DNA of 11,499 nucleotides, taken from Candidatus Solincola tengchongensis. Lineage in GTDB: Bacteria > Actinomycetota > Geothermincolia > Geothermincolales > RBG-13-55-18. Positions 1-6,236 of the stretch are shown piece by piece. The translations under genes and the position numbers were made by a program. Where the stretch lies: the NCBI GenBank assembly GCA_015711895.1, contig MU158585.1, positions 1-11,499 of the forward strand, in the 5' to 3' direction. The notes beneath the pieces were generated by a model, which worked only from the letters and a program-made list of their open reading frames with translations, did no database searches and was not told where the DNA came from. Position 1 is the stretch's first letter; every line of letters begins with the position of its first letter.

Positions 1-28
1 GCGGCATGCGCAGCCCGATGAATTCCAA
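1..28 (-). CDS. Possible start of a partial gene at the left edge
   Basis: On the minus strand a strong ribosome-binding sequence (AAAGGAGG, plus positions 33-40) lies four bases upstream of a TTG codon at 28-26. The reading frame from that TTG stays open to the edge and would begin MEFIGLRMP. An in-frame ATG at 7-5 is too far from the ribosome-binding site to be favoured. The gene would follow the ThiF-like gene on the same strand, about 97 bases after its stop. Nothing can be said about function from nine codons. The call rests on the ribosome-binding sequence alone and could be a chance G-rich run. Confidence 0.3.
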
Positions 29-71
29 CCCCCCTCCTTTCCTTGGCTCGTTCTCCCAGGCCTCTCTCGGG

Positions 72-90
72 CCCGCCGCCCGTCGGCGGG
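72..90 (-). terminator. Hairpin downstream of the ThiF-like gene, possible terminator
   Basis: A perfect 7-base-pair stem (CCCGCCG at 72-78 and CGGCGGG at 84-90) with a five-base loop lies about 35 bases past the stop of the ThiF-like gene. No run of T follows on the minus strand, so it is not a classical intrinsic terminator. Two smaller hairpins (GGGCG-TTT-CGCCC, and one over the stop codon) lie between it and the gene. Confidence 0.3.
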
Positions 91-125
91 GGTCGTTGCC
101 GGTGGAGGGCGGGCGAAACGCCCCT

Positions 126-956
126 CTACTTCAGGGGTATGAACTGGAATAAATTGGTTGAAGTGTCCATGAAGAGAAAACCGTGCCGAATGGGCGCTCC
201 CCGGCGGAGGACCTTGACCGCTTCCTGGGCCTGCTGGGTGGCCACCAGGGCGGGAGTGGTGGGAGGGTTCCCCTCCATGACCTCCACGCCTCGCTCGCCG
301 CCGCCCCCGTACAGTTCCCTCAGGCCGGGGTCCCCGGGATAGACGGTCATCACCTGCCCGGCGTAGCCGGCTATGGCTCCGTGTACCATGGGCACGCCCA
401 GGCGTGCGCACCCTTCCTCGAGCACAAGGCGGGATGGGATGTTGTCCAGGGCGTCCACCACCACCTCGCTGCCGGAGAAGACCTCGGCCACGTTTTCCGG
501 GGTGACCAGGAGCCGGTGGGCGGTGACCCGGATGGAGGAATTTATCTCCCGGACACGCTCGCTGGCCCTCTCCGCCTTGGAGCGGCCGATGTCCGCCTCC
601 CGGCACAGCAGCTGCCGGTTGAGGTTGTTCTCCTCGAAGGCATCCCCATCGACGAGGACGAGGTGGCCCACGCCGTAGCGGGCCAATATCTCGGCGACGT
701 AACCTCCCAGCCCTCCCAGTCCGCAGACCCCCACGCAGGAACGGAGGAGGCGTAGCTGCCCCTCTATGCCCAGGGTTCCCATGTTGCGCTGGTAGCGGGC
801 GGGGACCAGGCCGGCCTCCAGGCATGCCATCTCCGCCTCCAGGGGCGCGATCCCGGCCTGCTCCGCCGCTTCCCGCAGGGCGACTTGAGGGACCACCCGG
901 AAGCCCCCTTCCTCCCGGGAAGCCTTCCTAAGAAGCTCCACCAGCCCGCCGTTCAT
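126..956 (-). CDS. ThiF/MoeB/HesA-family E1-like adenylyltransferase
   Basis: This 276-residue protein belongs to the E1-like enzymes that adenylate the C-terminal glycine of ubiquitin-like sulfur carriers (ThiS, MoaD and relatives). The nucleotide-binding GLGGLG is at residues 79-84, the acidic DGD at 103-105, the conserved NLNRQ at 111-115, and the metal-binding DALDN at 168-172. About 70 N-terminal residues precede the Rossmann domain and probably form a helical extension. The paired CxxC zinc ligands of classical MoeB are absent and no catalytic cysteine can be assigned, so the exact subtype is open. An in-frame ATG lies further upstream at 1034, but the promoter at 963-991 places the transcription start at the ATG at 956, which is chosen here. 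No carrier protein gene is visible in the window. Family confidence is high; partner and pathway are unknown. Confidence 0.88.
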   Translation of the reverse strand: MNGGLVELLRKASREEGGFRVVPQVALREAAEQAGIAPLEAEMACLEAGLVPARYQRNMGTLGIEGQLRLLRSCVGVCGLGGLGGYVAEILARYGVGHLVLVDGDAFEENNLNRQLLCREADIGRSKAERASERVREINSSIRVTAHRLLVTPENVAEVFSGSEVVVDALDNIPSRLVLEEGCARLGVPMVHGAIAGYAGQVMTVYPGDPGLRELYGGGGERGVEVMEGNPPTTPALVATQQAQEAVKVLRRGAPIRHGFLFMDTSTNLFQFIPLK

Positions 957-962
957 GCGGTT

Positions 963-991
963 ATTATATAACATATACAACTTATACACAA
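963..991 (-). promoter_or_regulatory. Sigma70-type promoter of the ThiF-like gene, probably leaderless
   Basis: On the minus strand a -35 TTGTGT (986-991) and a perfect -10 TATAAT (963-968) are separated by 17 bases. Only six bases lie between the -10 and the ATG at 956, so the transcript would begin at or next to the start codon. No Shine-Dalgarno sequence precedes the ATG. Leaderless genes with this spacing are common in Actinomycetota. The element sits in an AT-rich island with TTGTGTATA and TTGTATAT as near-direct repeats. Confidence 0.75.
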
Positions 992-1156
992 GTCCCGGGA
1001 ACGACCTCCACGCAATTGCCCGAGAGAGCGGCATGCGCCTTTGCCGTAGCGCGCGGCCATTATGGGTGGCGTGCGGTCCTCGGGCGGTCTCTTCCCCACC
1101 GGGGGTTCCGCGGTCCCCGAGGGGAGGGCGTTGGTTTCCGGGTTCAGCCGGAGGGC
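992..1156. other. Intergenic, nothing coding seen
   Basis: Between the ThiF-like promoter and the end of the nitronate monooxygenase-like gene there is no supported gene. CCTCGGG and CCCGAGG form a distant 7-base inverted repeat near 1079-1122 with a long loop; no T run follows, so a terminator role for the upstream gene is only possible. Confidence 0.4.
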
Positions 1157-2203
1157 TCAGCCGACCTTTGTGCCCAGCTTGCGGATGACCTCCTCCGCCT
1201 CGCTCACCGTGCGCTCGATGACCTCCTTGACCGTGGGGATGTCATGGAGGAGTCCGGTCACCTGCCCCACGGGCAATACCCCGTTGACCGTGTCCCCTTC
1301 CTCGGTGGCTATGCGGATCAGTTTGAAGGCGTTGGCCATGTAGGCGAGCTGCTTGGCGTTCTTCCATCCCGAGGCCAGGACCCCGATGAAGAGCTTCCAG
1401 TAGGGCAGTTTGAGCATCTGCGCGATGGCCCGGGAATTGGGAATGGCCTTGAGCATCTGGATGGGGTTAAGGCCCCGCCTGATGGCCTTACGCGCCCCCT
1501 CGGTGTCCAGCACCCGGCACCACAGACCGTCGAAGCGTTTGGAATAGAGGGTGTCGTAGACGTCCTTTTCCAGGGAGAGGCGCTTGTAGTTCTCGTGCAG
1601 GGGGCTCTCCACGGTGGTCATGAAGCGGGTGCCCATGGCCACGCCCTCGGCTCCGAGCGCCAGGGCGGCGGCCAGGCCCCTCCCGTCGCCCACCCCGCCG
1701 GCGGCGATGACCGGTATGTCCAGGTTGGAGGCCAGGCTGGGCACCAGGCAGAAGGTGGTCACCTGCTCCCCGTGGGCCGCCGCCTCGTTACCGGTGGCGA
1801 TGACCGCGTCACAGCCGTACTCCTGTGCCCGGCGAGCGTGCCGGAGGTTGGTCACCGTGGCCAGCACCTTGCCTCCGTACTGGTGGGCGGCCTGCACTAT
1901 CCAGTCGCCCTTGCCCAGGGAGAAGTTGATGACCGGCACCTTCTCCTCCAGGAGCACCTGGGCGTTCTGCGCCGCGCCCGGGAATAGGAGCGAGACGTTG
2001 GCGCCGAAGGGCTTGTCGGTGAGCTCGCGGATCTCCCTCACCGCCTTCCTGGTCTCCTCCGTATCCAGGACCCCGGTGGCCAGAAGGCCCAGCCCGCCGG
2101 CGTTGGAGACGGCGGCGACCATCTTGGGCACGCTTATCCAGCTCATGCCGGAGAGGATTATGGGGTGCTCGATGCCCAAAAGTTCGGTGATGCGCGTTTT
2201 CAT
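1157..2203 (-). CDS. Nitronate monooxygenase / 2-nitropropane dioxygenase-like flavoprotein
   Basis: A 348-residue TIM-barrel FMN enzyme of the nitronate monooxygenase and FabK group. The family start is visible (ELLGIEHPIILSGM, residues 7-20), followed by NAGGLG (34-39). The catalytic-type histidine is H144 in GNEAAAHGEQ, matching the usual GxEAGGH. The FMN phosphate loops are AAGGVGDGRG (167-176) and GAEGVAMGTRF (184-194). Family members oxidise alkyl nitronates, or reduce enoyl-ACP in FabK; the sequence alone does not decide between them, and in anaerobes the physiological role is often unknown. The start at 2203 has AAGGAG seven bases upstream. About 200 bases separate it from the ThiF-like gene, which has its own promoter, so the two are probably separate transcripts. 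Confidence 0.88.
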   Translation of the reverse strand: MKTRITELLGIEHPIILSGMSWISVPKMVAAVSNAGGLGLLATGVLDTEETRKAVREIRELTDKPFGANVSLLFPGAAQNAQVLLEEKVPVINFSLGKGDWIVQAAHQYGGKVLATVTNLRHARRAQEYGCDAVIATGNEAAAHGEQVTTFCLVPSLASNLDIPVIAAGGVGDGRGLAAALALGAEGVAMGTRFMTTVESPLHENYKRLSLEKDVYDTLYSKRFDGLWCRVLDTEGARKAIRRGLNPIQMLKAIPNSRAIAQMLKLPYWKLFIGVLASGWKNAKQLAYMANAFKLIRIATEEGDTVNGVLPVGQVTGLLHDIPTVKEVIERTVSEAEEVIRKLGTKVG

Positions 2204-2265
2204 GGGACTGCTCCTTCCTCACTCCGTGGGACCTTCAATCCTTCCCTCCCCGACGCTCCCATTCC

Positions 2266-2284
2266 GCCGGCGGGCGTTGCCGGC
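2266..2284 (-). other. GCCGGC hairpin between protease and flavoprotein genes
   Basis: GCCGGC occurs at 2266-2271 and again at 2279-2284, giving a perfect 6-base-pair stem with a seven-base loop. It lies downstream of the protease stop and in the putative leader of the flavoprotein gene. It could help end the upstream transcript, but no T run follows. Confidence 0.3.
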
Positions 2285-2317
2285 AAGAGGAGCGTACGCG
2301 CGGTCCAAAGTCTAACT

Positions 2318-2323
2318 ATTATA
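2318..2323 (-). promoter_or_regulatory. Possible -10 element for the flavoprotein gene
   Basis: A perfect minus-strand TATAAT lies directly after the stop codon of the protease gene. No good -35 is seen 16-18 bases upstream, where the sequence is protease coding. If used, it gives a leader of roughly 105-110 bases for the nitronate monooxygenase-like gene. Confidence 0.35.
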
Positions 2324-3448
2324 TTACTTGCCCGCCAAGCGACGCACGTCGGATCGGAGTATGACGCCCTTCAGGCGCCCCTCTTCGACGACCCAGAGGA
2401 ATTCCCTTCCGCTTTTTTCCAGGAGGGCCAGGGCTTCCAAGAGGGGCTGTCCGGGCGAGCATGCTTCCCATCCCCGCACGGGAACGGCCACCGAGCTCAC
2501 CGGTGTCTCCTCCCACAGGTCGCGGCGCACTTTCCTGAGGTCGGAGAGCCGGACCTCTCCCGCCAGCTTTCCCTGGCCCAGAACGGGGATGACGCTGCCC
2601 GGCGCTCTTTCCAGATACACCCTGTAAACTTCTTCCAGAGAAGCAGAGAGATCAACGGCTGGGGTTCCGGGCCTTAGTATCTCTTCCACCCGCCGCCCCT
2701 CGAGGGCGGAACGCAGGCGGGCCTGGCGCAGGCTGCTTGCGGCCGCCTGGATGAGGAAGGTGCCGATTAGGATGAACCAGCTTCCGGAGAAGAGGAGGTC
2801 ATAGGCGCCGTGAAAGAGGTCCGCCAGGAGCATCGCGGCGCCTCCCAAGGCCAGAAGGGCGCCGACCCCCTGGCCCAGACGGCCGGCCGTACGGGTGCTC
2901 CTCTCGAGGTCTCCCCAGTGATGCCAGAGGAGGGAGCGCAGTATCCTCCCCCCGTCCAAGGGAAACCCCGGGATCAGGTTGAAGGTGCCCAGCCCGAAGT
3001 TCACCGCCGCCAGGAGGGTGAAGCCGAAGGAGACGGTCTCCAGGCCCAGGTTATAGGCGGCATAGGCAAGGCCCCCGAAGAGCAGGCACAAGACATAAGA
3101 ACAGAGCGGGCCGGCCACGGCCATCTTGAACTCCACCCCCGGGGAGGTGATCTCCTTGCCCATCTGGGCCACGCCCCCGAAGACGAATAGGGTGATGCGG
3201 TTGATGGGGACCCCGTTGCGGTTGGCCACCAGAGAGTGCGCCAGCTCGTGGAGCAGGACGGAGAGGAAGAAAAGAAAGGTCGTCACCAGGGCCGCGGGGA
3301 GGTAGGAGGCCGGTCCGGAGGCCAGGTTGTCGTGAAAGAACTGCACCACCACCCAGAAGAGAAGGGCGAAGACGAAGAACCAGCTCCAGTGGAGGAAGAT
3401 ACCGATGCCGCGGAAGGTGGCTACGCGCAGTCCTTTTCTGGGAATCAC
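2324..3448 (-). CDS. Site-2-protease-like intramembrane zinc metalloprotease with CBS pair
   Basis: A 374-residue M50-family membrane protease of the Rip3/SpoIVFB type. Several hydrophobic segments span about residues 15-230. The zinc motif HELAH is at 67-71 inside a membrane segment, and the third ligand is D165 in NLIPGFPLDGGR (157-168). Two CBS motifs follow at about 255-310 and 317-372; in this family they form a cytoplasmic regulatory module that usually binds adenosine-containing ligands. Such proteases cut membrane-anchored regulators within the bilayer; the substrate here is unknown. The start is GTG at 3448, preceded by AGAAGG, only 15 bases after the stop of the methylthioadenosine phosphorylase gene, so the two are almost certainly co-transcribed. 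Confidence 0.92.
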   Translation of the reverse strand: MIPRKGLRVATFRGIGIFLHWSWFFVFALLFWVVVQFFHDNLASGPASYLPAALVTTFLFFLSVLLHELAHSLVANRNGVPINRITLFVFGGVAQMGKEITSPGVEFKMAVAGPLCSYVLCLLFGGLAYAAYNLGLETVSFGFTLLAAVNFGLGTFNLIPGFPLDGGRILRSLLWHHWGDLERSTRTAGRLGQGVGALLALGGAAMLLADLFHGAYDLLFSGSWFILIGTFLIQAAASSLRQARLRSALEGRRVEEILRPGTPAVDLSASLEEVYRVYLERAPGSVIPVLGQGKLAGEVRLSDLRKVRRDLWEETPVSSVAVPVRGWEACSPGQPLLEALALLEKSGREFLWVVEEGRLKGVILRSDVRRLAGK

Positions 3449-3463
3449 CTTTTCCTTCTTCTC

Positions 3464-4294
3464 TCAGGAAGATTCATCCAGCTCGAGAGGGCTTATGGTG
3501 GCCTCGTCAAGAACGGAGGCACAGTCGCATTTGCGCTCCCCGGCAAGGGCGGGAACCAGTCTCTCCAGGAGGAGGAGCAGCCTTTCGTTGTTCTCCCGGA
3601 AGACGCGCCCCACTTCCTCCGCGGTCACCGTCTTGGCTCCTTCCTCGTCGGCCACCCACACGTCCCAGTCGGTGACCAGGGAGATGTTGAGGTAGCACAT
3701 GCCCAGCTCCCGCACCAGGACCACCTCGGGGTACTGGGTCATGTTGATGACGTCCCAGCCCTGGGCGTGGTACCAGCGGCTCTCCGCCCGGGTGCTGAAG
3801 CGCGGCCCGTTTATGATCACCGCCGTCCCCCCGTTGCGGCACGGGATTCCGAGTTCCTCGGCCAGCCGGGCGCAGGTCTCCCTCATCTCCGGGCAGTAGG
3901 GCTCGGCGCAGCTGATGTGCACCGCCGCCGGTCCGTCGTAGAAGGTGCATTCCTGACGTCCGGTGCGGTCGACGAACTGGTCGCAGAGGACGAAGGTCCC
4001 CGGGGGTATCTCACGCTGTAGAGAACCACAGGCGCCTGGGGAGATGATGCGTTCCACCCCGAATTCCCGCATCCCGTAGACGTTGGCCCGGTAATTGATG
4101 CGGTGGGGAGGGAACTGATGGTACCTCCCGTGCCGGGGCAGAAAGACCACCGGTATGCCGGCCAGCTCCCCGTGAACGAAACGGTCGCTGGGCGATCCGA
4201 AGGGGGTGTGCACGGCATAGCTCTTCCCTCCCTTGATAAGGGAATAGAAGCCGGATCCCCCGAATATCCCTATTCTGGCCTCGGGCAGTCTCAT
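3464..4294 (-). CDS. mtnP: 5'-methylthioadenosine phosphorylase
   Basis: A 276-residue PNP/MTAP-family phosphorylase that splits methylthioadenosine with phosphate into adenine and methylthioribose-1-phosphate. The phosphate loop GGSGFY is at residues 12-17, PRHGRYHQ at 53-60, the segment NGPRFSTRAESRWY at 162-175, and NMTQYPE at 184-190. D209 and D211 in VTDWD are the acidic residues expected for 6-aminopurine preference, which argues for MTA or adenosine rather than inosine or guanosine. The C-terminus carries a CDC motif (256-258) like the CXC described in thermophilic archaeal homologues. The start ATG at 4294 follows a GAGGGGGG ribosome-binding sequence. It lies 47 bases after the FmdB-like gene and 15 before the protease gene, as the middle of a probable three-gene operon. 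Confidence 0.93.
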   Translation of the reverse strand: MRLPEARIGIFGGSGFYSLIKGGKSYAVHTPFGSPSDRFVHGELAGIPVVFLPRHGRYHQFPPHRINYRANVYGMREFGVERIISPGACGSLQREIPPGTFVLCDQFVDRTGRQECTFYDGPAAVHISCAEPYCPEMRETCARLAEELGIPCRNGGTAVIINGPRFSTRAESRWYHAQGWDVINMTQYPEVVLVRELGMCYLNISLVTDWDVWVADEEGAKTVTAEEVGRVFRENNERLLLLLERLVPALAGERKCDCASVLDEATISPLELDESS

Positions 4295-4341
4295 GATCCC
4301 CCCTCACGCCTTCCGGAGCCCCGTTCTTTACCGGTGGGGCT

Positions 4342-4605
4342 CTACTCGCCTCCGACGGAGGCCTTTTCCTCCGCCTTTTCCGCCGCGCCGGCGTCCTTTT
4401 CCGTTCCCGCCCCTCCCTTTCCGTTGTCCGAGGCGCGGGAATCTGTCTTGTAGAACCCGGAGCCCTTGAAGATTATCCCCACGGGATGGAAGAGGCGTCG
4501 CACCTTGCCGCCGCAGCTGGGACAGCTTTCCACGCTCTCGTTCATCCCGTGCACGGTCTCGAACACGTCGCTGCAGTCGAGGCACTTGTACTCGTAGGTC
4601 GGCAT
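4342..4605 (-). CDS. FmdB-family small zinc-ribbon protein
   Basis: An 87-residue protein with the FmdB/CxxC regulatory-type zinc ribbon: MPTYEYKC at the start, cysteine pairs C8-C11 and C28-C31, and the family GSGFYKTD after the ribbon. The remaining C-terminal part (about residue 57 on) is a low-complexity tail rich in G, A, K and E, probably disordered. The family's function is not established; a regulatory or metal-handling role is often suggested. The ATG at 4605 has GAGGTGAT five bases upstream. It is the first gene of the operon with the phosphorylase and protease, behind the promoter at 4643-4671. Confidence 0.9.
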   Translation of the reverse strand: MPTYEYKCLDCSDVFETVHGMNESVESCPSCGGKVRRLFHPVGIIFKGSGFYKTDSRASDNGKGGAGTEKDAGAAEKAEEKASVGGE

Positions 4606-4642
4606 GTTCGATCACCTCACTTCCGTTGTTTTTGCAGTTGAA

Positions 4643-4671
4643 AATATACCGTTTAGACGCTGCCGGTTCAA
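4643..4671 (-). promoter_or_regulatory. Sigma70-type promoter of the FmdB-MTAP-protease operon
   Basis: On the minus strand -35 TTGAAC (4666-4671) and -10 TATATT (4643-4648) are 17 bases apart, in an AT-rich island. The predicted start near 4636 leaves a leader of roughly 30 bases with a GAGGTGAT ribosome-binding site. A perfect 7-base inverted repeat (4636-4642 and 4667-4673) brackets the promoter, covering the -35 hexamer and the expected start point. Confidence 0.65.
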
Positions 4672-4679
4672 CTTTACAC

Positions 4680-5244
4680 CGGAGCCACGGGCGGATCGTT
4701 GAGCTTCCTCATCCAGAATGCGGCGTCCGGGGGACTCGGGCTGGGGGTCTCTATGCACGGGTGTGGGCGGCAAGGCATGGGGGCCTTGAAGTGGCGGAGG
4801 CAAGAAGTCGACTACCTCAAGCCAATGGGGCGACGAAGGGGAACGCCCGGAAGAGGGCTCCGGGGATAGAGAAACGGGGCATATGCCTTGCGGCGGCTTT
4901 CGTGGGAGGAAAATGTACGGCGAAGAACGCGGTCGCGGGCGGGAGGAGAGGGACGGCGCCGGTGGGGGAAAGGGACCTGGTGAGGGTCCCCGCTAGGGGA
5001 GGGGAACCCCGCAAGCGGTGGGCATGGCCTGGCCTTCCGCGTCCGGAAGGCGCGTTGCGGCAAGTGGCGATGAAAGATCTCCCAAAGGGTGACCGGCCGC
5101 GATCCCGGCAGAAGCGAGAGGGCCTCCCCCGCGAGTATGCGGCGAGGCGGGCGGGGTAAGCTATGGGCGGGAGAAACGGGGCGGGAGCCGGCCGGAGGAG
5201 ATGCCGCACCGCCCCGAAGAGGCCGGAGGGAAACGGAGGTCGGG
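4680..5244 (+). other. Gene-poor, G-rich gap with several perfect hairpins, possible structured RNA
   Basis: No recognisable protein is encoded on either strand; open frames here are arginine/glycine/proline-rich and look like noise of high-GC DNA. The plus strand is purine-rich and contains perfect stems: CAAGGC/GCCTTG (4771-4788, six-base loop), GGGACC/GGTCCC (4972-4990, seven-base loop), a two-part stem CGCT..GGGG/CCCC..AGCG (4991-5017), and GCCTTCCG/CGGAAGGC (5032-5051, four-base loop). Three of them lie within 80 bases. This could be a structured non-coding RNA or a long leader of the PfkB gene, or simply GC-rich spacer. It matches no riboswitch or RNA class I can recognise; strand choice rests on the G-richness and the downstream gene. 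Confidence 0.35.
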
Positions 5245-5248
5245 ATGA
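5201..5248 (+). CDS. Possible 15-codon upstream ORF coupled to the PfkB gene
   Basis: An ATG at 5201, just after GGAGGAG, opens a short frame reading MPHRPEEAGGKRRSG. Its TGA (5246-5248) overlaps the ATG of the kinase gene as ATGA. This is the geometry of translational coupling, but the ribosome-binding spacing is very short and a chance origin is likely. Confidence 0.15.
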   Translation: MPHRPEEAGGKRRSG

Positions 5249-6144
5249 GCATACTGGTGGTGGGTTCCGTGGCCCTGGATTCGGTGCGCACTCCCTTCGG
5301 GGAGGTGGAGGAGGCACTGGGCGGTTCGGCCACCTTCTTCAGCCTGGCGGCATCCTTCTTCAACCGGGTGAGATTGGTGGCCGTGGTGGGGCAGGACTTC
5401 CCGGAAGAACACCTGGATTTCCTTCGCTCGCGCGGCGTGGACCTGCGGGGCCTCCAGGTGGCGCCCGGTAGGACCTTCCGCTGGCGCGGCTACTACGACT
5501 ACGACCTTAACGAGGCCCATACCCTGGAGACCCAGCTCAACGTCTTCGAGGACTTCCGGCCCGAGATACCGGAAGAATACCGGGACTCGGAGTTCGTCTT
5601 CCTGGCCAACATAGATCCCGTCCTGCAGGCCAGAGTGCTGGATCAGGTGCGCTCTCCCCGCCTGGTGCTCTGCGACACCATGAACTACTGGATAGAGAAC
5701 CGGCGCGACGAGCTGTTGAAGACCATCTCCCGTGTGGATTACCTCCTTCTCAACGACGCCGAGGCCCGGCAGCTGGCCGGTGAGCCCAATTTGATATCCG
5801 CCGGCAGGAAACTCCTGGAAATGGGGCCCAGTAGGGTGATCATCAAAAAGGGCGAACACGGGGTGATCATGCTCGGCGAGGGGTCTTTCTTCTCCCTACC
5901 GGCCTATCCGCTGGAGTCGGTCTTCGACCCCACCGGTGCCGGGGACTCCTTCGGGGGCGGTTTCCTGGGAGCGCTTTCCAGGGAACCGGAGGCCAGCGAG
6001 GAAGCCGTCCGGCGCGCCGTGGTCTACGGGAGCGTCACTGCCTCATTCGCCGTGGAGGATTTCTCCTGCCGGCGGCTGGGTACCCTGACCCGGGAGGAGA
6101 TCGATGCCCGGTTCCGGGAATTCATGCGGATAACCTGCTTCTGA
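5245..6144 (+). CDS. PfkB-family carbohydrate/nucleoside kinase
   Basis: A 299-residue ribokinase-fold kinase. It starts MSILVVGSVALD; the substrate-region glycines are LGGSATFFS at residues 25-33, LLNDAEARQL at 168-177, KKGEHG at 201-206, and the family signature DPTGAGDSFGGGF at 228-240 with catalytic base D234. It transfers phosphate from ATP to a sugar or nucleoside hydroxyl; the substrate cannot be told from motifs. The ATG at 5245 is chosen over an upstream in-frame ATG at 5089 because it has GGAGG five bases ahead and begins the conserved first strand. It is divergent from the FmdB-phosphorylase-protease operon, so an adenosine, ribose or methylthioribose-related substrate is conceivable but only an inference from position. 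Confidence 0.9.
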   Translation: MSILVVGSVALDSVRTPFGEVEEALGGSATFFSLAASFFNRVRLVAVVGQDFPEEHLDFLRSRGVDLRGLQVAPGRTFRWRGYYDYDLNEAHTLETQLNVFEDFRPEIPEEYRDSEFVFLANIDPVLQARVLDQVRSPRLVLCDTMNYWIENRRDELLKTISRVDYLLLNDAEARQLAGEPNLISAGRKLLEMGPSRVIIKKGEHGVIMLGEGSFFSLPAYPLESVFDPTGAGDSFGGGFLGALSREPEASEEAVRRAVVYGSVTASFAVEDFSCRRLGTLTREEIDARFREFMRITCF

Positions 6145-6151
6145 CGACGAG

Positions 6152-6211
6152 GCCTCCGGCCGGTTCCGGAGGCATGTAAGCAACCTCCCCGCGCCGGAAG
6201 AGGGCACGGGG
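6152..6211. terminator. Paired hairpins between convergent genes, possible bidirectional terminator
   Basis: The first stem is a perfect 8 base pairs (GCCTCCGG 6152-6159, CCGGAGGC 6166-6173, six-base loop) eight bases after the PfkB stop. The second (6187-6195 with 6203-6211) has nine positions, all paired in minus-strand RNA with one G-U pair. Neither is followed by a clear T run. They lie exactly between the stops of two convergent genes, which supports a termination role. Confidence 0.45.
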
Positions 6212-6236
6212 AAGGCGGTCTTTCCCGGTGCTATCT

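Noticed and set aside
1..1038. 11-base sequence GCGGCATGCGC at 1-11 and 1028-1038 flanking the ThiF-like gene
   Set aside because: Repeats of this length are expected by chance in 11 kb of GC-rich DNA; no target duplication or element ends are seen.
1016..1987. 323-codon plus-strand frame opposite the nitronate monooxygenase-like gene
   Set aside because: Low-complexity composition typical of an antisense shadow; the minus strand has the FMN motifs.
4795..4920. Faint resemblance of GACTACCTCAAGCC and GATAGAGAAA to group II intron domain I segments
   Set aside because: Comparison was from memory, the matches are short, and I found neither a reverse transcriptase frame nor a domain V hairpin. 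A covariance-model search would settle it.
4626..5159. 177-codon plus-strand frame in the gap before the PfkB gene
   Set aside because: Arginine- and glycine-rich without any motif, no ribosome-binding site, and its start sits inside the minus-strand promoter; kept only as a possible structured RNA region.
4812..5363. 183-codon minus-strand frame in the same gap
   Set aside because: Proline/arginine/serine-rich, overlaps the start of the well-supported PfkB gene, and has no recognisable domain.
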